In this document: positions 33,348 through 42,624 of the stretch, piece by piece
Layout of the letters: each line of letters starts with the position of its first letter
Numbering within the stretch: position 1 is the first letter of the stretch
DNA from: an uncultured Acetatifactor sp.
GTDB lineage: Bacteria > Bacillota > Clostridia > Lachnospirales > Lachnospiraceae
Direction of reading: 5' to 3'
DNA length: 64,000 nucleotides
NCBI GenBank assembly: GCA_910585615.1
Contig: CAJUFO010000017.1
Span: 1-64,000, forward strand
Notes under the pieces: generated by a model
What the model saw: only the letters and a program-made list of their open reading frames with translations
Databases searched by the model: none
What the model was told of the DNA's origin: nothing
Made by a program: the position numbers and the translations under genes

Positions 33348-33965
33348 TCACTGTTTCTTCTCTTGCAATGTGCCTGTTCCGCCCTCCACCACGCCGTCCT
33401 GCTTCACTACGGAAGTCACTGTCCTGATAAGGCAACTTAAATCCATGACAATCCCCATCTTTTCCACATATTCCCCGTCCAGCTTCGCCTTCACAGGAAT
33501 AGGCAGCTCGTCCCGACCATTGACTTGGGCCCAGCCGGTGAGACCGGGAAGCACATCGTTGGCTCCATATTTATCCCGTTCGGCAATCAGGTCTGACTGG
33601 TTCCACAGCGCAGGTCTGGGCCCTACGATAGCCATGTCCCCCTTCAGGATATTGACAATCTGGGGCAACTCGTCCAGACTGCTCTTGCGCAGGAATCTGC
33701 CCACCTTAGTAATATACTGCTCAGGATTTTCCAGAAGATGTGTTGGCATGTCCTTCGGCGTGTCTACCCGCATGGTGCGGAATTTGAGGATGAAGAAATG
33801 CGTCTTGTGGATGCCCACCCGCTTCTGTCTGAAAAGCACAGGCCCTTTGGAATCCAGCTTAATAGCTGCCACCAGTATCAAAAAAACCGGTGACAGCACA
33901 ATCATGCCAAGTAATGCCAGGATTCTGTCTATAATTTTTTTCACGGCGATGTACATCTCTTCCAC
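33348..33965 (-). CDS. Short-form initiating sugar-phosphate transferase (PglC/EpsL-like)
   Basis: 205 aa, the minimal monotopic phosphoglycosyl transferase: a re-entrant hydrophobic helix (10-30), KLDSKGPVLFRQKRVG, FRTMRVDT, the catalytic region SSLDELPQIVNILKGDMAIVGPRP and PGLTGWAQVNGR. It transfers a sugar-1-phosphate to undecaprenyl phosphate. A second, long-form enzyme is at 44514-45971, so the locus has two starting enzymes. Confidence 0.9.
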   Translation of the reverse strand: MEEMYIAVKKIIDRILALLGMIVLSPVFLILVAAIKLDSKGPVLFRQKRVGIHKTHFFILKFRTMRVDTPKDMPTHLLENPEQYITKVGRFLRKSSLDELPQIVNILKGDMAIVGPRPALWNQSDLIAERDKYGANDVLPGLTGWAQVNGRDELPIPVKAKLDGEYVEKMGIVMDLSCLIRTVTSVVKQDGVVEGGTGTLQEKKQ

Positions 33966-33978
33966 CTCTCGACAAAAC

Positions 33979-34995
33979 TTACATCAAATCCGGGGACCAG
34001 TCAATATCCGTATCTCCGCCTGTAGGCTCTGGCGTTGGCTCAGGGGTCGGCTCAGGAGTCGGTTCTGGCGTAGGCTCAGGCGTACTGGGCGGTGCCGGAG
34101 GATTCGGTTCCGGCTCTGGTTCTGGCTCAGGCGTGGGCTCAGCGGTAGGAGCCTGTGTAGGCGGTGCCGTCTGCACAGGCGGCTTCTGGGTGGTTGTCAC
34201 AGGCTTCTGGGTGGGAACAGGCGTAGCGCTGGGCAGGGGCTCCCCGTTCTCGTCAAAGGTGGTCGTGGTCGTCTTGTACTCGAAATTCTCCCGGTTCGTC
34301 CACATGTCAAAGGCCTCTCCCGCTCCCCCGGTATATTCGGACTTACTGTATTCGCCCACGATGATTCCCGCGGCATAAGTCCCCTGCTCATGCACGATGA
34401 GGCCGGATTCTCCGTCGAACTGCCATATCTCAAAGCCGCCCTCGTATTTCCCGTTGGCCACGCCGGTCTGCAGCAGCCATGTGACCTTTCCTGCCTGCTT
34501 GAGCACCAGCACGCTGCCATCCCCTCCCGGATAGAATACATTGGCGTAAGGCTTTCCCTCTATGTCATATCCGATCTGCAAGGTAAGCAGGACATCCGTC
34601 CCTTTCTGCAGGGAATAGCTTCTGCTGCCCTCATAGATTCCCTGGCTCATGGTTTCCAGCCATCCTTCCGCGCTTATTGTATGGATGCCTTCACCTATAT
34701 ACTCCGGAAGCTCCAGATTCTGGAGCAGGGTCTTCATAATCTCCAGCACGGAGTTTTCCTCCTCCGGGGTCAGCGCGCCAGCATGATACAGCACCGCTGT
34801 CTCCGGCTCCGGAGTCTCCTCCGGCTCCGGCGAAGGCGATTCCGTAATCTCCGTCACATCCACCGGCTCCACTTCATCGATGATGCTCTGGCCGGATACC
34901 CCGCCGATGCCCATGCCGGTTCCGTCTCCGCAGCCCACCAGCAGGGCCAAAGGCAGTATGCCTGCTGCTATTGTATATCTCCATTTTTTCATCAT
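33979..34995 (-). CDS. Lipoprotein with proline-rich C-terminal tail
   Basis: 338 aa. A signal peptide ends in the lipobox LLVGC (residues 18-22). The central 100-230 region is a beta-rich domain I do not recognise (SLQKGTDVLLTLQIGY, VTWLLQTGVANG). From about 255 the tail is low-complexity, ending in a run of PEPT units. The tail may span the wall. It lies 13 bp upstream of the PglC-like gene and is followed upstream by a wall-associated hydrolase-like gene. Confidence 0.7.
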   Translation of the reverse strand: MMKKWRYTIAAGILPLALLVGCGDGTGMGIGGVSGQSIIDEVEPVDVTEITESPSPEPEETPEPETAVLYHAGALTPEEENSVLEIMKTLLQNLELPEYIGEGIHTISAEGWLETMSQGIYEGSRSYSLQKGTDVLLTLQIGYDIEGKPYANVFYPGGDGSVLVLKQAGKVTWLLQTGVANGKYEGGFEIWQFDGESGLIVHEQGTYAAGIIVGEYSKSEYTGGAGEAFDMWTNRENFEYKTTTTTFDENGEPLPSATPVPTQKPVTTTQKPPVQTAPPTQAPTAEPTPEPEPEPEPNPPAPPSTPEPTPEPTPEPTPEPTPEPTGGDTDIDWSPDLM

Positions 34996-35032
34996 AATAT
35001 CCTCCCATTCGATGCCATCTTAAACCAACTGC

Positions 35033-37441
35033 TCAATTCCCTTCCGCCGACGTCTTCAGCGCATCCGCATCGCTGACCAGCTTCTCCAGAAATACATAGG
35101 CCCCCGACCCCTGCTCATACGAGCCGTTTCCCAGCAGCACCTTTGCCAAATCGTAGATGCTCCTGGCCTTCGCGGGACCGTATAGGGTTATCTGCACGCC
35201 GTTCTTCTCCAGCACGGCATAGCCGCGGAAAGCGAATTCCGTCTTGTACTGCTCCACGGGAATCCCCACCAGCACGGAAGTGAACCGATAGCGTCCGTCC
35301 ACTATCTCGAACACCACGTCCTGCATGTTTCCGTTGCTGTCCTTGCCGTAGGAGATGCCTCCCGCCACTTTCTCCCCACCCTTTATCATGGGATACTGGC
35401 TCATATTGGCATTGTTCATGACCAGTGTGCCGTATTCCTTGAGCTTGTAGCCGTTTACGCCGGCATTTGTCAGCTTCGACCGCAGCTCCGTGGAGATGCC
35501 CGTCTTGAATCGTATCCCTGTCTTGCCCGCGACCCGGATGGAGAAGCCGTGATAGGTCAGCAGATCCTGCAGCCCCGGTTCCGGTGTGGCCGTATATACG
35601 GTTCCGTTATGGGCCAGGCTCCAGACATACATGCCCACGGGTACATCGTTCTTATCGTACTTATAGACCACTGCCGTCTTCGCCTTCGTATCGGACGCGG
35701 TAGCAATCAGGCTTCCATCGCGAAGCTCTCCCTTATACGCCACGCCGTCCAGCCACATGACAGAATCCCCATAGCCCTCCGGCAGCGCCACCACTACCTC
35801 CATGGAGACGGCCGGCTCCCCGCAGGGCTGGGCGGGCATGCTCTCGAAAACCGGAACCTTGAACACGAAACTATTGTCCAGCGCGCCTGCCGTTTCGTAA
35901 AGTTTTTTGATTTTCTTCCCCTCCGAAGTAGGGGCCAGGATATTCTGCATGTATTGATGGCTGTAAACGGGATATCCGCCATTCGGATTCACATTGAACT
36001 TCTGCAGATATAACGTATCCTGCCCCATCTTGATATAGTTGGCAGAAATGACGTCTGCCCCGCCCCGGATTGATTTCTCTGCATTGTCCCATCCATGGTT
36101 CTTCGCGTATGTCAGGCCGTTTCCATATACCAGTTCATTTGTATTGCCCGAGGCACCTATGTTAAAATAATTGTAATACCCCTCATATCCCGGGTAGGTT
36201 CCCGAAATCAAGGGCGAGGTTCCATTCCCCTGTTCCTGATACACCCTGGCCGCCAGGTGGAAAGGGCTGACCTCGCGCCCCTTCTCGCTGCCCACTTCCC
36301 AAAACAGCCTTGCGTAGGTCTTGTCCGTTCCCGGCGCGAGCTTCCCTCCCTCATCCGTCATGAAGGTGGTCTTCAGGAAACTCCTCACCGCTTCCTCCGT
36401 ATGGTACGTCTCATTGTAGGTCAGCTGTTCAAACTGGAAAATACCGTCCTCCGTCAGGCCGTTCCTGGGATCCATATACATCTCCACCGCCGCTCTGGAC
36501 GCATAGCACCAGTTATTATCGAACTTTCCGTTCTTTGTCCAGTCGGGAAAGACTTTTTCTATCAGGCTCCGCGCATCCTGTAGCTCAGCATCAATGGTTT
36601 TCCGCCAGTCCAGCTTCGTGTTCATCACGACAAACGTCCAGTTCGGATGCTTCTCTTTCAGCGCCAGCAGCGCCGGGCGGTAGCTCTCGGGAAACTGCTC
36701 GATGTCCTTATTCGCCGCCTTTTCCCCGTCAATGGCATAGGCAGCCGCGTTCATGCCGAACATCTCTTCCCATCCCAGGAACCGCTCGTCCGAACAGGCC
36801 AGATAAGTCCTGGGCACATAGCCGCATACCTGCCGCCCCTCATAATCCAGCCTCACATAATGCCAGACCTCCATATTCTCGTCCACGGCCATGTCCAGGA
36901 TGTTCACTGTCTGGCCGCTGAGCACGGTGATCGCCGCCTCGCTTTCATAGGAGGGCGACACCCGCACGGGATACTCATCGCTTAAATACACCAGGGCCAT
37001 GATGTCCCTCTCCGCAGCGATTCCCGCCAGCTCCTCCCCGGCCAGCCGAATCCATTCGGCAGTCTCCTCGTCCATGTCTCCGGCGGCGCGGGATTTGCCG
37101 TCCTCCGACGGGTCTTCCTCCCCGGCCTGGTTTCCGGTCTGCTCCGCGTCCGGGGCCTGGTCGTCCTCCGGGGCCTGGTCGTCCTCCGGAGCCTGGTCGT
37201 CCTCCGGAGCCTGGGTGCCTTCGCCTGCCGCATCGTCATCCGAGACCTGTCCCTCTTCCGTGATATCCTCCGCGCCCTCTTCCGCATCGGGCATCTGCAC
37301 CTCGCCGGATGCCTGTCCTTCCTGTTCCGGAATCTCCTGACCGGTATCCTCCTGGGCATGGGCCACAGGCCAGCTTATATCCGCCGCCAGCAGAACCGCT
37401 GCCGTCACTACCCCACATATGTATCTCACATATTTTTTCAT
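35033..37441 (-). CDS. Secreted SH3/glucosaminidase-like cell-wall protein
   Basis: 802 aa. A signal peptide (1-29, ending AHAQ) is followed by an acidic linker with three APEDDQ units (about 80-100). An SH3-like domain is at about 155-215 (VSPSYESEAAITVLSGQTV...). From about 255 to 510 the sequence matches the LytD/GH73-like N-acetylglucosaminidase pattern (HPNWTFVVMNTKLDW, DPRNGLTEDGIFQFEQLTYN, YNYFNIGASG). A C-terminal domain (about 650-780) of unknown fold follows. It probably remodels peptidoglycan. Confidence 0.78.
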   Translation of the reverse strand: MKKYVRYICGVVTAAVLLAADISWPVAHAQEDTGQEIPEQEGQASGEVQMPDAEEGAEDITEEGQVSDDDAAGEGTQAPEDDQAPEDDQAPEDDQAPDAEQTGNQAGEEDPSEDGKSRAAGDMDEETAEWIRLAGEELAGIAAERDIMALVYLSDEYPVRVSPSYESEAAITVLSGQTVNILDMAVDENMEVWHYVRLDYEGRQVCGYVPRTYLACSDERFLGWEEMFGMNAAAYAIDGEKAANKDIEQFPESYRPALLALKEKHPNWTFVVMNTKLDWRKTIDAELQDARSLIEKVFPDWTKNGKFDNNWCYASRAAVEMYMDPRNGLTEDGIFQFEQLTYNETYHTEEAVRSFLKTTFMTDEGGKLAPGTDKTYARLFWEVGSEKGREVSPFHLAARVYQEQGNGTSPLISGTYPGYEGYYNYFNIGASGNTNELVYGNGLTYAKNHGWDNAEKSIRGGADVISANYIKMGQDTLYLQKFNVNPNGGYPVYSHQYMQNILAPTSEGKKIKKLYETAGALDNSFVFKVPVFESMPAQPCGEPAVSMEVVVALPEGYGDSVMWLDGVAYKGELRDGSLIATASDTKAKTAVVYKYDKNDVPVGMYVWSLAHNGTVYTATPEPGLQDLLTYHGFSIRVAGKTGIRFKTGISTELRSKLTNAGVNGYKLKEYGTLVMNNANMSQYPMIKGGEKVAGGISYGKDSNGNMQDVVFEIVDGRYRFTSVLVGIPVEQYKTEFAFRGYAVLEKNGVQITLYGPAKARSIYDLAKVLLGNGSYEQGSGAYVFLEKLVSDADALKTSAEGN

Positions 37442-37561
37442 CTACACTCCTATCTGACCGCAATAGCGGACACGAAACGAATTGGAAGTCCCTCGCCGTC
37501 ATCCGGCCTTAACCTAAGTAAGCATAGCACAATATCCAGAAAAATGCCCTGGTAATTCCTT

Positions 37562-38581
37562 CTAGGACAAACCGCCCCCCGCCGCCCGGTAACCAATCCC
37601 CCGCCGCCATGCCGCATGCAGCCTTCTAAGCCTCTTCGGGGCTATGGCGAACAACGTGTGGTAGGCCTTGTTCTTCTCCGTCAGGATTCTGCTCCCCATG
37701 GCCCTCGCCCAGTTCCTGCGCAGATATGCCACAATCCCGCGATAGGTTCCATTGTCTCTGGTCATCTGGGAAATCGGGATATGCAGCAGATATTCCAGCC
37801 TCTGGAAAACCCCGAACCGAAATGCCGTATCCTCCAGCTCCGGATAATCCCTCTTCACGATTTCCGCCACCATATCCGCATTTTCCACGCAGTCGGCATA
37901 GACCCGGGAAAAGGTCTCCTTATCCGCCTTGCGGGAATTGCTGCCTATCCTGTAGAATACATGGTATGCCTGGTCCGGCAGGGACGCCACCTTTCCCATC
38001 CCCGGCAGCATGCGCACCAGCAGATGGAAATCCTCGTTGAGCTTCCCCACCGGAAAGGCTTCCGCCGGAAACAGGTCCCTGCGTATCAGCTTGGTGCAGA
38101 AGGAGCAGTCCCCCCTGTGCATCAGCAGCTCTTCCATGAATTCCCTGTCATCCAGCACAGTGGCCTCCTTGGGCGGGACACAGATGTCCGGCAGCGGATT
38201 CCCCTTCTCATCGATCTCGTCCCGGGCCACCTGGGCCGCGGATACCCCAAATTCCCGAATCCCCCTCATCAGCAGCTCATACATGTCCGGCGCGATATAG
38301 TCGTCGCTGTCCACAAAGCCCACATACTCCCCCGCAGCCTGGGCCAGCGCCAGGTTCCTGGCGGAGGAGGAGCCTCCGTTCTCCTTATGCAGGACCCTGA
38401 TCCGCCCGTCCTCCTCTGCCAGCCTGTGGCAGAGCTGCCCCGTGCCGTCCGTGGAGCCGTCGTCCACCAGGATGATCTCCAGGCGGCTGTAGGTCTGAGC
38501 CGTGATGGAGCGGACGCATCTGGGCAGATAGTCCTTTATATTATAAACCGGTACAATGACTGTTATCAAGGGAGTTTCCAT
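37562..38581 (-). CDS. GT2 family glycosyltransferase (EpsH/EpsJ-like)
   Basis: 339 aa from the ATG at 38581, 10 bases after GGAG; the ATG 15 bases upstream has no such site. Motifs: VIVPVYNIKDYLPRCV, LVDDGSTDGT, FVDSDDYIAPDMYELL. The C-terminal half is helical, as in Bacillus EpsH/EpsJ-type enzymes. The 235-bp gap upstream holds the interleaved inverted repeats described below, so this gene may be under leader-RNA control. Confidence 0.87.
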   Translation of the reverse strand: METPLITVIVPVYNIKDYLPRCVRSITAQTYSRLEIILVDDGSTDGTGQLCHRLAEEDGRIRVLHKENGGSSSARNLALAQAAGEYVGFVDSDDYIAPDMYELLMRGIREFGVSAAQVARDEIDEKGNPLPDICVPPKEATVLDDREFMEELLMHRGDCSFCTKLIRRDLFPAEAFPVGKLNEDFHLLVRMLPGMGKVASLPDQAYHVFYRIGSNSRKADKETFSRVYADCVENADMVAEIVKRDYPELEDTAFRFGVFQRLEYLLHIPISQMTRDNGTYRGIVAYLRRNWARAMGSRILTEKNKAYHTLFAIAPKRLRRLHAAWRRGIGYRAAGGGLS

Positions 38582-38642
38582 TATATTAAGCTCCATTTGT
38601 TTTTACGTATTTTATATACCAAAAAACCATTCTCCGGGAACC

Positions 38643-38744
38643 TATACTGCGCATCGGTCAACTTTACAGTGCAACCCGACTGCGGACCGCCAGCCAGGCA
38701 CTTTCCCATGGACACCACTGTAAATCCTGGCGGGCTGCAGTATA
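38643..38744 (-). promoter_or_regulatory. Interleaved inverted repeats: candidate pseudoknotted leader RNA
   Basis: Within the gap before the GT2 gene three pairs can be read directly. Pair A: tatactgc (38643-38650) with gcagtata (38737-38744). Pair C: tttacagtg (38663-38671) with cactgtaaa (38716-38724). Pair B: ccgccag (38687-38693) with ctggcgg (38727-38733). Pair A encloses both; B and C interleave (C-B-C'-B'), which is pseudoknot topology. A further pair, cgagcga/tcgctcg (38784-38826), lies at the other gene's end. No known riboswitch class is recognised. Confidence 0.35.
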
Positions 38745-38816
38745 TGCTGACAATCGCCAAAATCTGCCAAGCAGCCCGACTCACGAGCGAAAGCCAAGGG
38801 GACATTGCGGCAAAGT

Positions 38817-40049
38817 TCATCGCTCGCGAGCATATCTCCCCGGCTCTGTCCGGCGGAACCGCTCCCGCAGCACCGGGGCAGGCCCGCAGGGCGCATATCC
38901 GGTAAGGCTCTGCCCCCCTGTCCCGGCCCCCCTGGCCCAGTCCAGCCCGGTGACCGCCCCGATCAGCTCCAGCAGCCGCCCGGCGGCGCTCTCCGCGTTC
39001 CATACCTCCGCGATCGTCCGGTAGGCCGCCTCTCCCAGCTTCCTGCACAGCGCCCTGTCCCGCACCAGGCGCTCCGCGGCCCCGAACAGCTGCTCCTTCC
39101 TGCCGTCCCCATAGATCAGCCCGTTCTCCCCATGCCTGACCAGGTAGGGCACCGCTCCGATCATATGGTCGGCCACCAGGGCGCAGCCGCTGTTCATGGC
39201 CTCATTTGCCACTGCTCCCCAGCCCTCCTGCCTGTCGCTGGTGAAGAGGAAAATGTCCGCCTGCTCCATATATCGGCGCACCTCCTCCGGAGACTGATAC
39301 CCCGGAAAGGAGACACAGCCTTCCAGCCCGTATTCCCCGGCCAGCCTCTCCGCCATGGGCCGCAGCTCTCCGTCCCCGATGATGTCCATGTGGAAGCGCA
39401 GCCCTCTCTCCCGCAGCGTCCTGGCCGTCTCCACCGCCAGCTCCGGATGCTTCCAGTCGATCATCCGGGCCGCCCAGAGCAGATAGGGAATCTTCTCTTC
39501 CCCGTATCCTTTTCCACCAAATAGCGTCTCCAAGTCATACCGCCTGGTCTCCGGAAAATACCCCCAGCAGTACATCTTCCCAGGATAGGCCCGGATGATG
39601 CGGAAATCGGAAGCCACATAGGCCCCGGCGCACAATAGCCACACCGGGGATTTCCTGTACCTGGTATGGTCATGGTACTTTTTCAGCAGCCCTCTGGGGG
39701 ACACGGCCTTCCACTGCCCTGTCTTGTACAGGCGCTCGCTGACGCGCATCACCGGCTTCCCGGCCCGGAGCCTTTCTTCTATATAGCTTTCGTCATCCGT
39801 CCCCCCGAACAGCGCCACATCGCAGTCCAGGACCAGCCTCCTGCAGGCCTCCGGCTCCTCGTACCAGCAGCGCACATAGTCCGGCCTCCGGGAGGCGTGC
39901 CATCCCATCTGCACCCGCTCCTGCTCCATCCTCTCCGTCTGCACGAAGGTGAACGCCCCCTCCAGGAGACGGTACATGCTGTCGCAGAAGGGAATCTGAT
40001 GGTGGTTGATGTAATTTGATACAAATGCTATTTTACAGGATTTCTTCAT
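38817..40049 (-). CDS. GT4 family glycosyltransferase
   Basis: 410 aa GT-B enzyme. IAFVSNYINHHQIPF at the N-terminus and, in the donor half, WAARMIDWKHPELAV, PGYQSPEEVRRYMEQADIFLFTSDRQEGWGAVANEAMNSG, the usual GT4 tail. It overlaps the end of the upstream GT4 gene by 17 bp. A long antisense-frame ORF over its end (38581-39048) is a shadow. Confidence 0.87.
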   Translation of the reverse strand: MKKSCKIAFVSNYINHHQIPFCDSMYRLLEGAFTFVQTERMEQERVQMGWHASRRPDYVRCWYEEPEACRRLVLDCDVALFGGTDDESYIEERLRAGKPVMRVSERLYKTGQWKAVSPRGLLKKYHDHTRYRKSPVWLLCAGAYVASDFRIIRAYPGKMYCWGYFPETRRYDLETLFGGKGYGEEKIPYLLWAARMIDWKHPELAVETARTLRERGLRFHMDIIGDGELRPMAERLAGEYGLEGCVSFPGYQSPEEVRRYMEQADIFLFTSDRQEGWGAVANEAMNSGCALVADHMIGAVPYLVRHGENGLIYGDGRKEQLFGAAERLVRDRALCRKLGEAAYRTIAEVWNAESAAGRLLELIGAVTGLDWARGAGTGGQSLTGYAPCGPAPVLRERFRRTEPGRYARER

Positions 40050-41409
40050 ATATTTCCACCAGTTTTTGATAATTTCGATCCCTGTCGTGGGTTTTCAGCG
40101 CATGCTTCCTGGCATTGCGACAGTATTCGTCCCTTTTCCGGGGATCGCGCCACATTTCAAGCACCGCCTCCGCCAGCCGCCCGGACACCGCCCCCAGCTC
40201 TCCGGCCCCTTCCGTCCCCGGGCCCCCGGATGCGCCGCCGTGATCAGACCCCCTGTACAGGATGCCGTCCACCCCTCCCGTAAATATGCTGGAGATGCCG
40301 CCCACGTCCGCGCTGACGCAGGGCACCCCCAAAAGCATGGCCTCCCCCAGGGAATTGGGGGAATTCTCCACAGCGGAGCAGCAGACGAACAGGCCGCACT
40401 TTAAGTATCTGTCCCGCATCTGCCCCGCGTCCAGCTTCCCCAGGAAGCACACCCGCCCCTCCAGCCCCAGGCCTGTCAGCATTTCGCGCAGGAATCTCCC
40501 GTAGCCCGATATCTTCAGCTTCTCCTTCCATGTGCCGTATGCCACCAGGCTGTTTCCCGCCACATACAGCTTCGCCTCCGGGTATACCGCCAATATGATC
40601 CGCAATGCCCGCAGCATATAGTGCAGCCCCTTCAGAGGATAGTCCCCCTGGCTCAGGAAGATGGAATGGGGCTCGCAGGCCTCCGGATTCCACACCGGCC
40701 CGTAGAATTCCGGCCGCAGGCTCTCGTTCATCTCAAAATACCGGGCCCTCGGATTCCATTCCCTGGCATACATCCTGTCCCACCGGGTGCGCCCGGTGAT
40801 GTTCCCCGCCAGGCCCACGGCTTCCCGCTCCATGACACCCCGCAGGACGAACTTCTCCCGCTGCCGCCTTAGGCTGTCCCTTTTCAGCCTGTCCCGCAGG
40901 GTCGCCCGCCGGACCGTCCGCTCCGGCAGATCCGCGTAGTAATGCTCCGCAATCGGCGTACAGAGCCCCTGCAGGCCCAGCAGCAGCCTGTCCTTCCTGG
41001 GGAAGGCCCTGCACATGGCCAGGGTGTGGGGAAATTCCGTGCCGAAGCAGTGCACGATATCCGGCTCTGCTATAGAGACGATTTTTTCCAGCACATGTTC
41101 CAGTCTCCCGTCATATTTTTCCGCATGCCCCACGTCCTCCGGGAAGCCGTAATAGGAAAAGGAGGCCCGCTCCCCGCCCCCGCCGGTTTCCGCGTCCACC
41201 GTCCCGGCACGGAATTCCTGTCCCGGCACGATCATATGCCCGGGCAGCGGGAACGCCACGGACAGCCGGATGCCGCTCTCATGGCAGCCCGCCAGCACAG
41301 CCCCGGCCATCCCGCTGACCCAGCCCTCTTTATTGGATGCCTCCATGCCCATCTGACGGGCAGCCGCGGGCAACGCCTGGTTGCACAGCCACAAGACCTT
41401 CATAGACAT
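40033..41409 (-). CDS. GT4 family glycosyltransferase
   Basis: 458 aa. GT-B layout with MKVLWLCNQALPAAA, PDIVHCFGTEFPH in the acceptor half, LSQGDYPLKGLHYML and VCCSAVENSPNSLGEAMLLGVPCVSADVGG in the donor half. It follows an EpsG-like polymerase gene by 30 bp. AGGAGAGGG precedes two closely spaced ATGs (41409 and 41403); either may be used. Confidence 0.87.
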   Translation of the reverse strand: MSMKVLWLCNQALPAAARQMGMEASNKEGWVSGMAGAVLAGCHESGIRLSVAFPLPGHMIVPGQEFRAGTVDAETGGGGERASFSYYGFPEDVGHAEKYDGRLEHVLEKIVSIAEPDIVHCFGTEFPHTLAMCRAFPRKDRLLLGLQGLCTPIAEHYYADLPERTVRRATLRDRLKRDSLRRQREKFVLRGVMEREAVGLAGNITGRTRWDRMYAREWNPRARYFEMNESLRPEFYGPVWNPEACEPHSIFLSQGDYPLKGLHYMLRALRIILAVYPEAKLYVAGNSLVAYGTWKEKLKISGYGRFLREMLTGLGLEGRVCFLGKLDAGQMRDRYLKCGLFVCCSAVENSPNSLGEAMLLGVPCVSADVGGISSIFTGGVDGILYRGSDHGGASGGPGTEGAGELGAVSGRLAEAVLEMWRDPRKRDEYCRNARKHALKTHDRDRNYQKLVEIYEEIL

Positions 41410-41439
41410 TTCCCTCTCCTTCCGATCACCTCCGGCCCC

Positions 41440-42606
41440 TCACAGCGCGCTGCCGGGGCCTGTATCATTGAAAATCCAGTTCAGGTACGGAAGCAACCTT
41501 ACATCGATTGCGTACATCCCCCTCAACAGCAGCAGAAAATAGCATCCGAAAGCCCCAATCACGCCCGCAAGGCACAGCCTCCGCAGCCGTACCCATGGCA
41601 TCCGCGCCAGAAGCCGCGGCAGCAGGAATATCTGGGATACAATCATATAGTAGCCTACCCTGGACACCTCCGGAATAAAAGAGCCGCAGCAGTAAACCGT
41701 CAGGCCGAATACATTCAGGAAAAAATAAAAACGGTTCGCCACATCCTCCCGCAGGCTCTGTCTGTAGCATATCAGGCAGAGAATCAGCACGCAGCCGCAT
41801 TTCAGAATGTTGGCATAGGAGAGCTCCCCATTGTCGAATGCGGAATCCCGATAAAACGGGTAGAAGAAAAAGATAATTTCCCGATACAGCCTCTGTCCGA
41901 ATACCAGGCTGCACAGAAGCGCCGTCCCCGCCGCATAATGCCATTTCTTCAGGGGCGCCGATGCCAGGACGCGCGCCGCGAGGTACACTGGAATCACCAA
42001 TAGGATGGACTTATGGAACATGGCCCCCGCCAGTATGGTCAAGACAAATTTCCCGTATTCGCCCCGGAGCACATATTTCATGGAAAACAGGGCCAGGGCC
42101 AGGGCCAGATAGTATCTGACGGAATTCAGGCTGTTGAAATAATATCCCCCCGTCATCAGCAGATACAGGGAAAAGGCAAAACTGCTCCCCTGGTCATGGA
42201 GGGCTTTCACGAAGAACCAGACCGTCAGCATGGAAAAGAAGGCGAACACCGGGATATACTTGTCTTCGCCGCACAGCTCCTGTATCCATTTCACGATCAT
42301 GTTAAAGCCGAACTCCGAGGCCACATGGCGGTCCTGGGCGATTAGGTTGAAATTGTCCCTGTACACCCAGTAATCGTTGCCCACCGCGATCCTGCAGGCC
42401 GACACCCCAGTCAGGAGGCAGTAGATCGCGGCCATGGCAATCCTGTTCCTGGCCTCCCGCCTTTCCCACAGCCCGTTCCCCGCGGCCCTGCCGGGCCTGC
42501 GGCCTCCTCTGATATAGTCGGGCACATATTCCCCATTGTCCACGCACAGCCCCAGAGCCACCGTGACGGCGGTCAGCAGAATATAAACCAGCGCGCTCCG
42601 TTCCAT
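41440..42606 (-). CDS. EpsG-like polysaccharide polymerase (Wzy-type)
   Basis: 388 aa with about ten membrane segments and the EpsG-family marks VGNDYWVYRDNFN, FGFNMIVKWIQ and the long loop before SVRYYLALALALFS. EpsG proteins join repeat units outside the cell in Wzy-type pathways. It lies among the Wzz-like, initiating-transferase and GT genes, which supports polymer assembly by repeat-unit joining. Confidence 0.85.
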   Translation of the reverse strand: MERSALVYILLTAVTVALGLCVDNGEYVPDYIRGGRRPGRAAGNGLWERREARNRIAMAAIYCLLTGVSACRIAVGNDYWVYRDNFNLIAQDRHVASEFGFNMIVKWIQELCGEDKYIPVFAFFSMLTVWFFVKALHDQGSSFAFSLYLLMTGGYYFNSLNSVRYYLALALALFSMKYVLRGEYGKFVLTILAGAMFHKSILLVIPVYLAARVLASAPLKKWHYAAGTALLCSLVFGQRLYREIIFFFYPFYRDSAFDNGELSYANILKCGCVLILCLICYRQSLREDVANRFYFFLNVFGLTVYCCGSFIPEVSRVGYYMIVSQIFLLPRLLARMPWVRLRRLCLAGVIGAFGCYFLLLLRGMYAIDVRLLPYLNWIFNDTGPGSAL

Positions 42607-42624
42607 CTTCCATCCCTTCCTCTG

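Noticed and set aside
33187..35076. Long plus-strand open frame (629 codons) opposite the PglC-like, lipoprotein and neighbouring genes
   Set aside because: It is antisense to three well-supported genes, has no recognisable domain, and is rich in Arg/Leu/Gly low complexity from the proline-rich tail read backwards. GC-rich DNA gives such shadows.
38643..38744. Known c-di-GMP-II riboswitch
   Set aside because: A short segment looks similar (gtgcaaccc), but the order of the pairing elements and the flanks do not follow the class.
38581..39048. 155-codon minus-strand frame between two glycosyltransferase genes
   Set aside because: It overlaps the end of a clear GT4 gene in another frame and lacks a start signal; the free part is the structured gap.
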